This document shows, piece by piece, positions 24,633-36,845 of a stretch of 64,000 bases of DNA. The DNA comes from Prochilodus magdalenae (lineage: Eukaryota; Chordata; Actinopteri; Characiformes; Prochilodontidae), in contig JAMWET010003459.1 in the NCBI GenBank assembly GCA_024036415.1, forward strand, positions 152,001 through 216,000, in the 5' to 3' direction. The first letter of the stretch is position 1. Each line of letters opens with the position of its first letter. Position numbers and translations under genes: made by a program. A model generated the notes under the pieces. The model saw nothing but the letters and a program-made list of their open reading frames with translations, ran no database searches and was not told the DNA's origin.

Positions 24633-25440
24633 GGAACGTTAGCTTCTCAGGAACACCATCAGCATCCATATATGGAACGTTAGCTTCTCAGGAACACCAT
24701 CAGCATCCATATTGAAAAAGAAGAGTAAGCTTCAGACAAGGAATAGCTTATCTAAAAATATGGAACGTTAGCTTCTCAGGAACACCATCAGCATCCATAT
24801 ATGGAACGTTAGCTTCTCAGGAACACCATCAGCATCCATATATGGAACGTTAGCTTCTCAGGAACACCATCAGCATCCATATATGGAACGTTAGCTTCTT
24901 GGAGACATTAAAAAATATCCTCATATGGAGAGTTAGCTTCTCAGGAACACCATCAGCATCCATACATGGAACGTTAGCTTCTCAGGAACACCATCAGCAT
25001 CCATATATGGAACGTTAGCTTCTCAGAGACACTAAAAAATATCCTCATATGGAGAGTTGGCTTCTCAGGAACACCATTAGCATCCATATATGAAAAGTTA
25101 GCTTCTCAGGAACACCATCAGCATCCATATATGGAACGTTAGCTTCTCAGGAACACCATCAGCATCCATATACGGATCGTTAGCTTCTCTGAGACATTAA
25201 AAACATCCTCATATGGAGAGTTAGCTTCTCAGGAACACCATCAGCATCCATATATGGAACATTAGCTTCTCAGGAACACCATCAGCATCCATATACGGAA
25301 CGTTAGCTTCTCAGGAACACCAGCAGCATCCATATACGGAACGTTAGCTTCTTCGGAGACATTAAAAATATCCTTATATGGAGAGTTAGCTTCTCAGGAA
25401 CGCCAAAAGTGTCCACATACATATCTTTAGCTTCTCAGAA
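24633..25440. repeat. 41-bp TTAGCTTCTCAGGAACACC satellite, array 2
   Basis: Same units as array 1 (spacing 41 bp, for example TGGAACGTTA at 24761 and 24802), with the ATTAAAAAATATCCTCATAT variant interspersed. A non-repeat insertion of about 50 bp lies near 24712-24760. The array decays at its right end. Confidence 0.88.
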
Positions 25441-25878
25441 ACACCAAGAGCATACTTACATGGCATGTTACCCTTACAAACAACTGGAGTTACTACAAAA
25501 TAAACTGCAACTATACTTTTATTCCGAGTTATTCATTAGCGTAACACATTTTAGCATGTTGCGTTCATTACTAAAACACTCACAAGGTGATTGTCCAATA
25601 GATTTTTTTTTTGATTAGTTGACCCAATAAAAGTAATTTACCGTCTTTAAAACACTAAGAAAATGTCGTCATGTAGAACTTTTCCATAAAGTTGCCCACA
25701 CCGGTGTCATTGTAAGCTAGTGCGGCGTGATAACACTCTGGCATTGAACAGCAGGTAGCTTTACAGCTAACTTCACTAACGTTGATTTCTGTGAACACTA
25801 TGTTTGATGGTCCGCAGTAAACTTTCATTGACAGTGCGGTATGTTGGCATCTCCCTCTTGACATTACTGCCACACCTA

Positions 25879-26140
25879 TGGTTGCCACCTTTCAGAATTG
25901 AAAATAAAGGACGGGGGGCGGGGTTGGGGGCGTGGTCATGTGTGAGTAAATGTGTGAGGGACAAATCGCGTCCAGGGATGGGGTAGAGACTGTGATCATT
26001 CATGAGTGTGTGACAGACGTGTATATCGGACATTTCCGGAAATATGCAACAAATTGCGCCCCCTATTGGTTTATACAGGACACAACATTTAACTGCCAAA
26101 TAAAGGACGACTCTGTATTTCACGGGATGGGTGGCAACCC
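25879..26140. mobile_element. MITE with GGTTGCCACC terminal inverted repeats
   Basis: Left end TGGTTGCCACC, right end GGTGGCAACCC, with TA on both sides (25877-25878 and 26141-26142). Subterminal AAATAAAGGACG occurs near both ends. Inside is one copy of ACATTTCCGGAAATATGCAA, the monomer that is expanded in the related element at 45094-45812. No transposase, so non-autonomous. Confidence 0.85.
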
Positions 26141-26229
26141 TAGCCACACCCCACCAAACCCACCCGATTCAGACCAACAATCATCAAGTTCCTAAAAAAA
26201 ATTCCCATCCAAAGCACAGACCCAACAAA

Positions 26230-26510
26230 CGCGACCTTTGCCCCAGTGTTATCTCTTTGAGATGGAACAGACCTAATGGACAGTCTGATAGCGGTTTAAT
26301 CACTCTCCGTCCCTGCTGGGCTGCTGATGGACTTCAATACCACAGCGGCATCGATGAGCTCGTATCAGTGAGGCTAATCACACAAGACACCTCCCCACGC
26401 TATTCGCTATCAGCAGGCGTAACCACCGGCTCCTTCCATACGGCTGTGCGGAGAAGATCCCGCTCGGCGGTATCAGTGTCAAGGTGACATATCTCAGGAT
26501 GTGCAGGCTT
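26230..26510. other. Unique island, candidate conserved non-coding element
   Basis: Balanced composition (GCTGATGGACTTCAATACC, GTGAGGCTAATCACACAAG), no repeats. A 186-codon frame starts downstream at 26512 but has no recognisable domain and runs into the SINE tail. Confidence 0.22.
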
Positions 26511-26964
26511 CATGACAGACAAGCTATCACCTCCAACTTATTATCACAGAATGTGCTGGTGGGGGGTCCAAGCTTCCGAGTTACCTTGCAGCCTGTATTT
26601 CATTACTGTCTTCTTCTTCTTCCATTTCGGTCCAACTGAGCACAGAGAAACTCCTCGTACTGCACACCATACCTACCTAACCTACTCACTGTCCATTTAC
26701 CCTGTAGGTTCTTTATATGTAGAACCGCAGACACTAGCATATGTGTTTACCAGCGGCCCTCTTCCCCTTTTCATGACCGGTCAGTTTGGGACTGTAGGAC
26801 TGCAGAACCCCCAGAACAGCTTGAGGCACCTGAGCATCAGCACCTATGTGGGTCTCCTGCCCTGTTTTAGCAACCGGCATGACCATAACCGCTACACTGA
26901 CCAGCGTCTGGCTCTGATCATACTCTTTCTATGGGTCGACTGCATCTTGCAGTTACTCCCTCCT

Positions 26965-27013
26965 GGACTAATCAGACTGGATCTAATCAGACTGGATCTA
27001 ATCAGACTGGATC
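26965..27013. repeat. 15-bp triplet repeat CTAATCAGACTGGAT
   Basis: Three tandem copies of CTAATCAGACTGGAT just before the SINE/LINE tail. Confidence 0.9.
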
Positions 27014-27044
27014 CAGTAGATGTTCTTCTCCTGGTAGTTCTGTC

Positions 27045-27335
27045 TGTCTCGTCTCATCCGGGTTCGACCTGAGGAGGTAGGGTTCCGCCCTTGAGCCTGG
27101 TTCCTCTAGAGGTTTCTTCCTCACTCAAGGGAGTTTTTCCTCACCACTGTTGCCTCTGGCTTGCTCAAGGGGGGCTTGGACCCGGTTTCCCACCACCCAC
27201 CCACCCTCAAATGTCTGTACATTGACTTTTTCTATAACAAACTGATTCTCTGTGAAGCTGCTTTGCGACAACAGTGGTTGTAAAAAGCGCTATACAAATA
27301 AACATTGATTGATTGATTGATTGATCATTCTCAGC
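27045..27335 (+). mobile_element. Teleost SINE/LINE 3' tail, copy 2
   Basis: Same ordered blocks as 11385-11635 (GAGGTTTCTTCCTCACTC, GGGAGTTTTTCCTCACC, GCTGCTTTGCGACAACA, AAAGCGCTATACAAATAAA) ending in four TTGA units. The better preserved copy of the two. Confidence 0.8.
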
Positions 27336-27399
27336 ATTGCAGCAATGTGGTTCAACACCCAATATGAGAGCAGCTATGTGGTGTGATTTCAGAGATTTT

Positions 27400-28920
27400 C
27401 GTGCAGGTCCCCAAGTATCCAGGGTGCATGTCTTCAAGTTACAAGTCCAAGTCAAGTCTGGCAAGTTGGAGAGGTGCACGTCCAAGTCAGGTCTCCAGTC
27501 CTGGGTGTGCAACTTCCAGTTTCTCAAGTCTCTGGGATATGTTCGGGTCAAGTCTCAGGTCAGAGTCAAGTTTTGAGTCAGAGTAGAGTGGAGGTCTGAG
27601 GAAAAAAAAAAAAACTCAAGGCTCTGAGGTGCAAGTCCAAGTCAAGTCTTAAGTCTCTAAGTGTGAGTCAGGACTTGAGGTCAGTCTCTGAGATGTGAGT
27701 CTGAGTCAGGTCTTGAGGTCAGTGTTTGAGGTGCGAGTCTTCAGTCTCTGTGGAAGTCCCGAGGTCAGTTTCTGGAGGTAAGTCTCGAAGACTCGAGTAA
27801 GAATTGAGTTTTGAGTTAGAGAGGTGCAAGTTCAGTTTCAATTCTCCGGGGTTCTAGTCCAAGTCAAGACTGCTGTCTCTGGGGTGCAAGGCTGAGTCTA
27901 ATCTCTAGTCAAAAAGGTGCATATCCGAGTCGAGTCTGGCAAGTTGGAGAGGTGCACGTCCAAGTCAGGTCTCCAGTCCTGGGTGTGCAACTTCCAGTTT
28001 CTCAAGTCTCTGGGATATGTTCGGGTCAAGTCTCAGGTCAGAGTCAAGTTTTGAGTCAGAGTAGAGTGAGTCTGAGGGAAACTCAAGGCTCTGAGGTGCA
28101 AGTCCAAGTCAAGTCTTAAGTCTCTAAGTGTGAGTCAGGACTTGAGGTCAGTCTCTGAGATGTGAGTCTGAGTCAGGTCTTGAGGTCAGTGTTTGAGGTG
28201 CGAGTCTTCAGTCTCTGTGGAAGTCCCGAGGTTAGTTTCTGGAGGTAAGTCTCGAAGACTCGAGTAAGAATTGAGTTTTGAGTTGAGAGGTGCAAGTTCA
28301 GTTTCAATTCTCTGGGGTTCTAGTCTAAGTCAAGTCTCCCGTCTCTGGGGTGCAAGGCTGAGTCTAATCTCTAGTCAAAAAGGTGCATATCCGAGTCGAG
28401 TCTGGCAAGTTGGAGAGGTGCACGTCCAAGTCAGGTCTCCAGTCCTGGGTGTGCAACTTCCAGTTTCTCAAGTCTCTGGGATATGTTCGGGTCAAGTCTC
28501 AGGTCAGAGTCGAGTTTGGAGTCAGAGTAGAGTGAGTCTGAGGGAAAGTCAAGGCTCTGGGGTGCAAGTCCAAGTCAAGTCTTAAGTCTCTAAGTGTGAG
28601 TCAGGACTTGAGGTCAGTCTCTGAGATGTGAGTCTGAGTCAGGTCTTGAGGTCAGTGTTTGAGGTGCGAGTCTTCAGTCTCTGTGGAAGTCCCAAGGTTC
28701 TGGAGGTAAGTCTCTAAGACTCAAGTAAGAATTGAGTTTTGAGTTAGAGAGGTGCAAGTTCAGTTTCAGTTCTCCGGGGTTCTAGTCTAAGTCAAGTCTC
28801 CCGTCTCTGGGGTGCAAGGCTGAGTCTAATCTCTAGTCAAAGAGGTGCATATCCGAGTCGAGTTAAGTCTCTAGGCTGTGGGTCCAAATCAAATCCAAAA
28901 TCTCTGGAGTGTAAATCAAG
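27400..28920. repeat. GAGTC/AAGTCT-rich satellite with ~470-bp higher-order unit
   Basis: The anchor GCAAGTTGGAGAGGTGCACG occurs at 27461, 27939 and 28405, periods of 478 and 466 bp. Each unit is built of short GAGTCAAGTCTC-like words. A poly-A run sits in the first unit near 27602. Frames inside it are not genes. Confidence 0.88.
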
Positions 28921-28924
28921 TCTT

Positions 28925-29265
28925 GAGCATGACACCATTCCAGTCTTTGGTGGCGGTGACGTGGTGTTAAGGACAGTGTGACCACAGTGCCTCCACACAC
29001 AGACTCGTTGATCGCCTCCACCAAGATTGGACCCACTGCCATTCTGAGTCACTCCATGACAGTCTGGTACGACACCACTGCAGTGTTTGGTGACGGTGAC
29101 GTGGTGTTAAGGACAGTCGGGGTAACGGTCTGCGTGCATGTAGTCCTGCGTGGTGCAGCCGTCGGCCAATGGAGGCTGCCAAGCCTCTGTCCTGTCCGTT
29201 GTTTCCTTCTGGGTGCAGCTATGAGTGCAACTGTTCTTTTGATGATGGGTGTACATCATGGCCGA
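28925..29265 (-). mobile_element. Tc1-like family A, rearranged 5' fragment
   Basis: Minus-strand 5' half of family A is present twice in part: a short piece at about 28930-29040 and a longer one at about 29040-29180 (both with GGTGACGTGGTGTTAAGGAC). A scrap of the 3' tail (CTTCTGGGTGCAGCT) follows at about 29207 in plus orientation. The order and orientation show rearrangement after insertion. Confidence 0.65.
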
Positions 29266-29439
29266 GTTGAACCGTAGGGGGTCACATGGCACAACAATGC
29301 TGGTACTTAGACAGATGTGTTAACAGGACAGCTGTTAGGACAATATGATTTATTATTACAGCTCTGTATTTTCTTACACAACAATATCTTTGGGGTGTAA
29401 TTACTCGTTAAGGCCGAGTCCAATTTGAGTCGCAGTGTG

Positions 29440-30250
29440 AGCCCCCCATCTCTGTCAGAAATTGCCCATTGATGAAGGGACAGTGGGTGACTAGCACAAA
29501 TTAGCCCTCAACAGATGGGCTGCAATCTGGAACCCACAAGGACGGGGTTTCCAATAAAGTGTGGAAAGAGCATCTATGCCTTTGGCTCTTTGCCAGCTCT
29601 AATAAACCCGCACTGTAACACCCTCGCCTCGGATTTCTCTGACACGAATTCTTTCAGTTAAGAACGACAAAAATGGTTAACCATATACATTTTCAAGAAG
29701 GAGTAAACACGTAGGCTCCGGCTGCAAGACTTGGCTTATTTAGCTGGGCAGATGCTGCTGGCATTGCCACAAGCAAGGCTGCGCGCTGTTTGCAGTCCTC
29801 TCTTTCATCTTCCCTTTCAGCAACTTTCTGCCTCCGAAAAGTGCAGGCAGTTCAAAAAGCAGCTTCATGTGAGGTTCCCCTTGTTGGTTTTTTTTTTTTT
29901 TCGGTTAGGATCAGTCAGTCAGGGCTAGAGAAGAGGATCCGTTCCCACAGTAACCACGAGGATAATGGAAGCACTGTCCGGCCTCAATTCTTCCACTTTC
30001 CCCAACACATTAGCGGACCGCACACTTTTCAGACGGCGCTGTTTACATAGCGACAATGGAAGGAGACGCGAACAGTGGACTTTTGTTTGCGGTGTCTGTG
30101 AGCAGTCGGGGGTTGGGGGGGGTGGGGGGTGGTTTCTCGGGAGGCTTGGAGTTCTGGTCTCATCCTTTGCCAGCACCTTCCACTTTTAGCCATCCAGCAT
30201 AATCCTCTTCAGCGGCGACTCAGACTTCCTCCAACACTGTTTGAAAACTG
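29440..30250. other. Unique island, candidate conserved non-coding element
   Basis: Non-repetitive, with AGCACAAATTAGCCCTC and a balanced base mix, plus a poly-T run near 29887-29901 and a G-rich run near 30107-30130. Frames are short and unremarkable. Confidence 0.25.
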
Positions 30251-30504
30251 AAGGATGTTTTGAGGTTTGGAAGAGGTTTGGAAGTAGCCCTGACTAGCCT
30301 TGAGTGTTAGCGATAGCTGCTGTTTACAGCTGTGTGTTTATTGAATGTGATGTTTGAGTTATGGAATATGGATGACGGATATGGCAGAGTTGAAAGTAAG
30401 AAGCACCAGAGACATAAAGGCTGTGCATGTGACGTAACCAAGGCCAGGACATGTTACTGTACCTGACTAACCCAACGGCCATGATGGCAGACATTACAGC
30501 CCCA

Positions 30505-30655
30505 TCATTGGGTTATTGGGAAGGAAGATAAAGGTGACCAGGATCAATAACTGAATTTAGACTGATATGATCAATATTTATCGAGCTACACATACAGAAG
30601 TCCGTCTCTCAGTATGACATCGGGCTACCGTGTTACCACGGCAACATGCAATGTT
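30505..30655 (-). mobile_element. Tc1-like family A, terminal fragment
   Basis: Only the 3' non-coding tail (TAGACTGATATGATCAATAT, AGCTACACATACAGAAGTC) and a few C-terminal codons remain, ending near 30655. Confidence 0.7.
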
Positions 30656-31069
30656 TTTTGTCTTCATTGGTGTATGAATTGTATCTCAGAGTCTTGCATG
30701 CTAAGATCCAGTAGACGGCTAGCTAGCTAGCTAACGTTAGCACCCACTGTTAAACCTGGCTTCCTGCGGATACCCTTTATATAGACACATCTTTCGGTTG
30801 CCAGGCTTATCAGTCAGAACAGCTGATGAAGACCGGGTGTAGGCATTGCTAATGCTAACTACTCTAGATAGCTAAGGCTGAGCTAGCTAGCTATGGTTCG
30901 CTATCTTCGCTGTAGCTGAGCGGCACATAAACACAGCCGACAACAAGAACAAGAATATGTTGGCTCACAGGAGGAAACACCCTAGGGAACCCATAAACAG
31001 TATCAAGGAGGTTTTCAAATGGCCTGTTTTGTTTTTTCTCAGTGGCTCATGGGTGCTAATGTTACTGTA

Positions 31070-31405
31070 AGCTTTTATTTTGGCGAGATGCATTAAATAG
31101 TTTAATCGGTAAAATGATCTATTTCAGCTCTAAAGTTTAAATTCTAACAGTTTAGAAAAAAAAAACTTTGTTTTATTCACCCAGATGTGTTATGCTTTGT
31201 GATTGGTTGAAACAGGTCACATGGTGCTGAAGGAAGTGAAGCTCAAAGTTGGTAAACCGTCTCCATCCTGCTTTCTTTTTGGTCAAGGAGTGATCAAACC
31301 ACCCTCTATCGAACCCAACACTTACCTTACCTAGGCTAGCTAATTTGGCTAGCTAGCTAACATTAAAGCTAGCCCACAACTTAGCTTAAACTTTGTTTTT
31401 CTTTA
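31070..31405. repeat. Lone diverged copy of the 417-bp satellite monomer
   Basis: Matches about 335 bp of the downstream monomer, from GCTTTTATTTTGGCGAGATG to AGCTTAAACTTTGTTTTTC, with scattered differences. It lacks the ~75-bp part that starts TTTGTAGTTTTTACACG in the array. The intervening 1.2 kb is unrelated. Confidence 0.85.
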
Positions 31406-32576
31406 TTGGTGTTGGAATCGAGAGTTGTATCCCACTTTATCAGCTACAGACATCTACTCTTCACTTTCTCATCACAAGGAAAGAGCTAGAATGCTAACTG
31501 AGTTGTTCCTTCGACCTTAGCATGCCGAAAACAGAACCTCAGAACCTCAGGCGGCTTGGTAGAGGCTCAGACCCGAACGTGGTAACAAACACATTTCAGT
31601 GGAAAGATTTTAGACCCTTGTCATCCCACAATGGTGCCTGACAAAACAAGGAACCACTGACTGTGGAAAGGTTTACGAGTCCTGGGTTGCCATTGCTCTT
31701 GGACACTGCGGGCATGTATGGCCCCTGAAATGGCTGTTGACGTCACACGTCGTACCCTTTGGTTTGGATCATACGTTTGGACGATGTCGTATTTAGTCAT
31801 GTAGAGCTATTCTTGGTGATATTAAAGCGCTGAAGATCTCCAACCCCAGTAGCGCACAACGGGGGGACACTGAGGTCAGGAATAGCGTGTTCTGCCAGCT
31901 AACTATACATCCTTGCTGTAGCGTGAAAGATCTCCCTGCCGGTTTCTGACGAAGGCGGGAAGGCCTCGTGCCAGCTGCAGAGCTCCAGCCGCAGCTGCAG
32001 TCCTTGTAGAAAGATTCATCTGATGATGAGTTATTCTTTGTGGTTTTTCATTCAGCGCAGCCATGATGATGCATGCGCTCTCACTAGGCCTCGTTAAAGG
32101 CTTTGACTTACAGCTTCACTTCCAAGGCAACAGTGCTGCTGTGGAGCTGCCACACGTCTCTGGTCCTGAGATGTACCAGATGGGATATGTAGCGTGACAG
32201 TAAATGGGAAAGAGTCAGCTATTTTGAGGCATACCCAAGACGGGACAAGAGCTCAGCTCATTTTACTGTAACTCCTGATCACATGCGTATCAGAGTTCAC
32301 CGCTTCTGGTTACCAAGGCTTTGAGTCCAGGGTTGAGCTGATTGGATAATGTGGTAGTAGTAGTAGTAGTAGTAACTCACGTTGCTTCTTAAATGAAGTG
32401 GAGAGCGTTTGATAGTCTAAACGTTTGAGGCAGTGCTACGATTTATTCGTTAGGTAATCATTCATTGTTCTGAACTCGGTGCTGTCAGGTCTAGACAGCC
32501 TAGACGTACAACCTTGAGGTGTTTACCTCAGTCAATGGTCTTATTAAGTGAGAAATGACTGCCTAAAGATTTCTTC
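31406..32576. other. Unique sequence with a TAG trinucleotide run
   Basis: No gene or transposon seen. A (TAG)n microsatellite of about eight units lies at 32350-32374. GCTAGCTAGC-type palindromic runs occur in the neighbourhood (30716-30735 upstream). Confidence 0.4.
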
Positions 32577-34316
32577 TTTTGTAGTTTTTACACGTATATC
32601 AGCAGCAGTGTTGACAGGTAATCAAACGTTAAGTAGAATCAACTGACAGCTTTTATTTTGGCAAGATGCATTAAATAGTTTAATAGTTAAAATGATCTAT
32701 TTCAGCCTTAAAGTTCAAATTCTAGCTCCGTAACAGTTTAGAAAATAAAAATTCTTCGTTTTATTCATCCAGATGTGTTATGCTTTGTGAATGGTTGAAA
32801 CAGGTCACATGGTGCTGAAGGAAGTGAAGCTCAAAGTTGGTAAACCGTCTCCATCCTGCTTTCTTTTTGGTCAAAGAGTGATCCAACCACCTTCTATCCA
32901 ACCCAACGCTTACGTTACCTAGGCTAGCTAATTTTGCTAGCTAGCTAACATTAAAGCTAGCCCACAACTTAGCTTAAACTTTTGTTTTACTTTGTAGTTT
33001 TTACAAATATATCAGCAGCAGTGTTGACAGGTAATCAAACGTTAAGTAGAATCAACTGACAGCTTTTATTTTGGCAAGATGCATTAAATAGTTTAATAGT
33101 TAAAATGATCTATTTCAGCCTTAAAGTTTAAATTCTAGCTCCGTAACAGTTTAGAAAATAAAAATTCTTTGTTTTATTCATCCAGATGTGTTATGCTTTG
33201 TGATTGGTTGAAACAGGTCACATGGTGCTAAAGGAAGTGAAGCTCAAAGTTGGTAAACCGTCTCCATCCTGCTTTCTTTTTGGTCAAAGAGTGATCCAAC
33301 CACCTTCTATCCAACCCAACACTTACATTACCTAGGCTAGCTAATTTTGCTAGCTAGCTAACAGTAAAGCTAGCCCACAACTTAGCTTAAACTTTGTTTT
33401 TCTTTACTTTGTAGTTTTTACACGTATATCAGCAGCAGTGTTGACAGGTAATCAAACGTTAAGTAGAATCAACTGACAGCTTTTATTTTGGCAAGATGCA
33501 TTAAATAGTTTAATAGTTAAAATGATCTATTTCAGCCTTAAAGTTTTAATTCTAGCTCCGTAACAGTTTAGAAAATAAAAATTCTTTGTTTTATTCACCC
33601 AGATGTGTTATGCTTTGTGATTGGTTGAAACAGGTCACATGGTGCTGAAGGAAGTGAAGCTCAAAGTTGGTAAACCGTCTCCATCCTGCTTTCTTTTTGG
33701 TCAAAGAGTGATCCAACCACCTTCTATCCAATCCAACACTTACATTACCTAGGCTAGCTAATTTGGCTAGCTAGCTAACATTAAAGCTAGCCCACAACTT
33801 AGCTTAAACTTTGTTTTTCTTTACTTTGTAGTTTTTACACGTATATCAGCAGCAGTGTTGACAGGTAATCAAACGTTAAGTAGAATCAACTGACAGCTTT
33901 TATTTTGGCAAGATGCATTATCTAGTTTAATAGTTAAAATGATCTATTTCAGCCTTAAAGTTCAAATTCTAGCTCCGTAACAGTTTAGAAAATAAAAATT
34001 CTTCGTTTTATTCATCCAGATTTGTTATGCTTTGTGATTGGTTGAAACAGGTCACATGGTGCTAAAGGAAGTGAAGCTCAAAGTTGGTAAACCGTCTCCA
34101 TCCTGCTTTCTTTTTGGTCAAAGAGTGATCCAACCACCTTCTATCCAACCCAACACTTACATTACCTAGGCTAGCTAATTTTGCTAGCTAGCTAACAGTA
34201 AAGCTAGCCCACAACTTAGCTTAAACTTTGTTTTTCTTTACTTTGTAGTTTTTACACATATATCAGCAGCAGTGTTGACAGGTAATCAAACGTTAAGTAG
34301 AGAGAATCAACCGACA
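32577..34316. repeat. 417-bp tandem satellite, four full copies plus a partial
   Basis: The junction word GTAGTTTTTACA recurs at 32581, 32994, 33411, 33828 and 34245, periods of 413, 417, 417 and 417 bp. Copies are very similar, so the amplification is recent or homogenised. Each unit holds a GCTAGCTAGCTAAC palindromic region and AGATGTGTTATGCTTTGTG. No frame survives. It abuts the sequence that leads into a Tc1 fragment. Confidence 0.93.
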
Positions 34317-34439
34317 GGAAGGAAACTTGGTAGGGTAGGATTGACATCATGAGTAAGGCGAACAATTCAAGTTTCACGCTCAGCCACATATACGGAAGAA
34401 CAGACCGTACCGTTGTACTAGACTGGCTATTTAGGGTCA

Positions 34440-35200
34440 TATTAGGGTCATATTGCTCCGCCTACTTTCCATTCTGACTCGTTCTGTTGTCGTGGTAGTA
34501 TGCTTAGCATAGTGACGAAGCATCCCTGACTCAGAGAAGAGTTTAAAAGCAAGTTGAACAGTTGGAAGAGTTGGAGAGGGATCGCATCGTAGAGCCCTGG
34601 GAGGTGGGATGGTCTTATCGGTGTATTGCACGCCATACCATAGCATGCTCGTAGCGGCAGTGCATAGAAGAAGGCTAGCACCAGCGATATGAAGGACCTG
34701 GGAGGGCTACACGGATCATGGAGAGGAAGAACCAATGGTTTGCCCAACATTTGACCCAACACGTTTAGTGAGCAGTGGTGTCCTCCATGAGTTATGCTGT
34801 TAGTGGAGCACCATTGGCAGACGGCTGCACCATGCAGGACTACATGCACGGAGATCGTTCACTGACTACCCAAAACACCAAGTGGCTCAAAATGGCACAG
34901 GGTCATCCTCGGTCTTGATGGAGGAACTGTGTGAGGATGTTCAAGCTGCATGGGGTGGATTATCACAGGACGCCATTAGGAACCTCTACAGCTCCATACC
35001 GAGACGTCTGGCATGTTGGGTTAGCAAACACGGCGGCCCGACTCCACCATACTGAGAGACAGACTTCTGTATGTGTAGCTCAATAAATATTGATCATATC
35101 AACCATTATCATATGATCATATGGTAGCCATTATCTCCCTTCCCAACACCACCGCACTCCCACACCTCCTTCCGGGTGCAGCTGTTCTTTCAATGATGAG
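34440..35200 (+). mobile_element. Tc1-like family A copy with an extended 5' part
   Basis: From about 34770 the familiar 5' part (GAGCAGTGGTGTCCTCCATG, then GGCAGACGGCTGCACCA) is followed, after loss of the catalytic region, by the C-terminal frame and tail to about 35190. Upstream, 34440-34650 shares blocks with 4560-4680 (CATTCTGACTCGT, GTATTGCAC). The element is deleted and non-coding. Confidence 0.7.
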
Positions 35201-35234
35201 TTTAATATTATTCCGCTAATTGCTATTATGCCAT

Positions 35235-35310
35235 GTGATGGACTGATGACCTGTCCAGGCTATTGCCCACCCAGTGAGTATCGGGATAGGCGGCAGCGGC
35301 CCCCCTGACA
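35235..35310. repeat. Dispersed-repeat scrap
   Basis: ATGGACTGATGACCTGTCCA and GGGATAGGCGGCAGC match the dispersed motif seen near 2563 and 21935, heavily decayed. Confidence 0.45.
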
Positions 35311-35399
35311 CATGAAGATGAGTGGCTTATGTGATGAATCAATTCTAATTATCATGATTACTATTGACATCATTAATGTATAGTGCAGTTGACTGACGT

Positions 35400-36180
35400 G
35401 TCATTAATGCCTCTATTTGTCCCGCCTCTTTTTCCAACTTTCGTATTTCACTACATATCGCAAAGTAGACTTCTCTAATCTGCCTCCACAAATACTCCAA
35501 CATCACACCTCATTACTGTTTTTAATAACCTGCTTCACCTCAATAACCGAATCTCCTGCTTCTCCGTCTCCACTGCCCTCCTTTTCCACTCATTCAACTC
35601 ATCACTTCATTATCAAGGTCTTCGGGAAGTGAATTAACCGCGTTAGAGGGAAGTCGGTAAATTAGGTGAGAGTACTTCAAGCCTAATTCCATTTCCCCTC
35701 TTTATGCGGTTATGGCTTATGGGATGGTTTTGGGTTCTGCACACCCGTTCCCGTGACGTGCTTGTTTGAAATGCAGCTGGCATGAAAGCAGACGCTCGTC
35801 AGCCTGAACCCTGCCCGCATCTGCAACCGCTCCTGTTTGTGGAGAACGGCAGGAGAGCCTAGTGTCAGTCATGCTGTCAGAAAGGGGCTCGGAGAAACGG
35901 CTGGGAATGAATGAAGTGAACAGGTGGAGGGTTTTAACCAGGGGGACAGCTTTATAAAGGCTGCTCTCATTAATTTCCACACAGGCAGGCCTTGTATTTC
36001 CCCTAGGAGCCCGAAAGCCTAAATAGATTTGAAATGTCTTCCTGCAGTTGTTAACAGTAGAGTTATGTTTATTGTTGAGTTTTATTTGATTCCAGCTCTC
36101 CGTCATTCCAGCATGTACCTCACTGATTGAATATGCAAAGCTGGGAGAGGCAGGCAGGGTTAACATGCCCACATGCATGT
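35400..36180. other. Unique island, candidate conserved non-coding element
   Basis: Unique sequence without repeats. A 153-codon minus-strand frame (35717-36178) is open, but a frame of that length is expected by chance in 64 kb and it shows no domain. Regulatory function is conjecture. Confidence 0.22.
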
Positions 36181-36290
36181 GAAGTGAAAAACAGCCGGGC
36201 GGTTCAGTTTATGCACCATCAAGGCGATAATGAACAAGCTCAAGGAAAAAGGAGATGTTAGGAATCTACCAGGAAGACAACACATGGGTA

Positions 36291-36352
36291 GTCGTGGGCT
36301 GGAGGATAGGGAACCAGCCTTGTGACCGAAAGGTTGGCGGGTTCACAGGGAA
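36291..36352 (+). mobile_element. tRNA-derived SINE head fragment
   Basis: GGGCTGGAGGATAGGGAACC followed by TTGTGACCGAAAGGTTGGC and GGGTTCACAG resembles an A box, intervening arm and B box (GGTTCGA-like). The same head restarts at 36846. Only the head is present here. Confidence 0.6.
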
Positions 36353-36424
36353 CGGCGACATGAAGCATCTGGGAGACCTACAGAGAGAGGACCAACAGGT
36401 CGTCCAAGATGCGTGGAGTGACCT

Positions 36425-36845
36425 CCCTGAGTCATCCGGCAGCACCATTGGCAGACGGCTGCACCACGCAGGACTACATGCGCACAGACCGTTACCACGA
36501 CTGTCCTTAACACCACGTCACCGTCACCAAAGACTGCAGTGGTGTCGGGCCAGACTGTCATGGCAGCGGGTCATCTTCAGTGACGAGTCCCGCTTTAGTC
36601 TTGGTGGAGACGACCAACGAACCCGTGTGTGGAGGCACCGTGGTCAGCACCAAGATGAACGGTTTGGTGTCAAACGTCCAGAAGACCTGGTGTCCCTCCA
36701 CCTCCACCCCTACCGCACCATCTGCAGGAACTGTGTGAGGATGTTGAAGCTGCTTGGGATGGATTATCACAGGATACCATTAGGAACCTCTACACCTCCA
36801 TACCGAGACGTCTGGCATGTTGGGTTAGTAAACATGGTGGCCAGA
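36425..36845 (+). mobile_element. Tc1-like family A copy
   Basis: One open frame of about 210 codons runs through GRRLHHAGLHAHRPLPRLSL, TPRHRHQRLQWC, VIFSDESRFSLGG (first catalytic Asp) and VWRHRGQHQDERF. It then crosses the shared internal-deletion junction and reads the C-terminal part out of frame. It is cut at 36845 by a SINE. The second and third catalytic acidic residues are absent, so it cannot be active. Confidence 0.85.

Noticed and set aside
26512..27072. 186-codon plus-strand frame as a gene
   Set aside because: No recognisable domain, and its end includes a 15-bp triple repeat and the start of a SINE/LINE tail.
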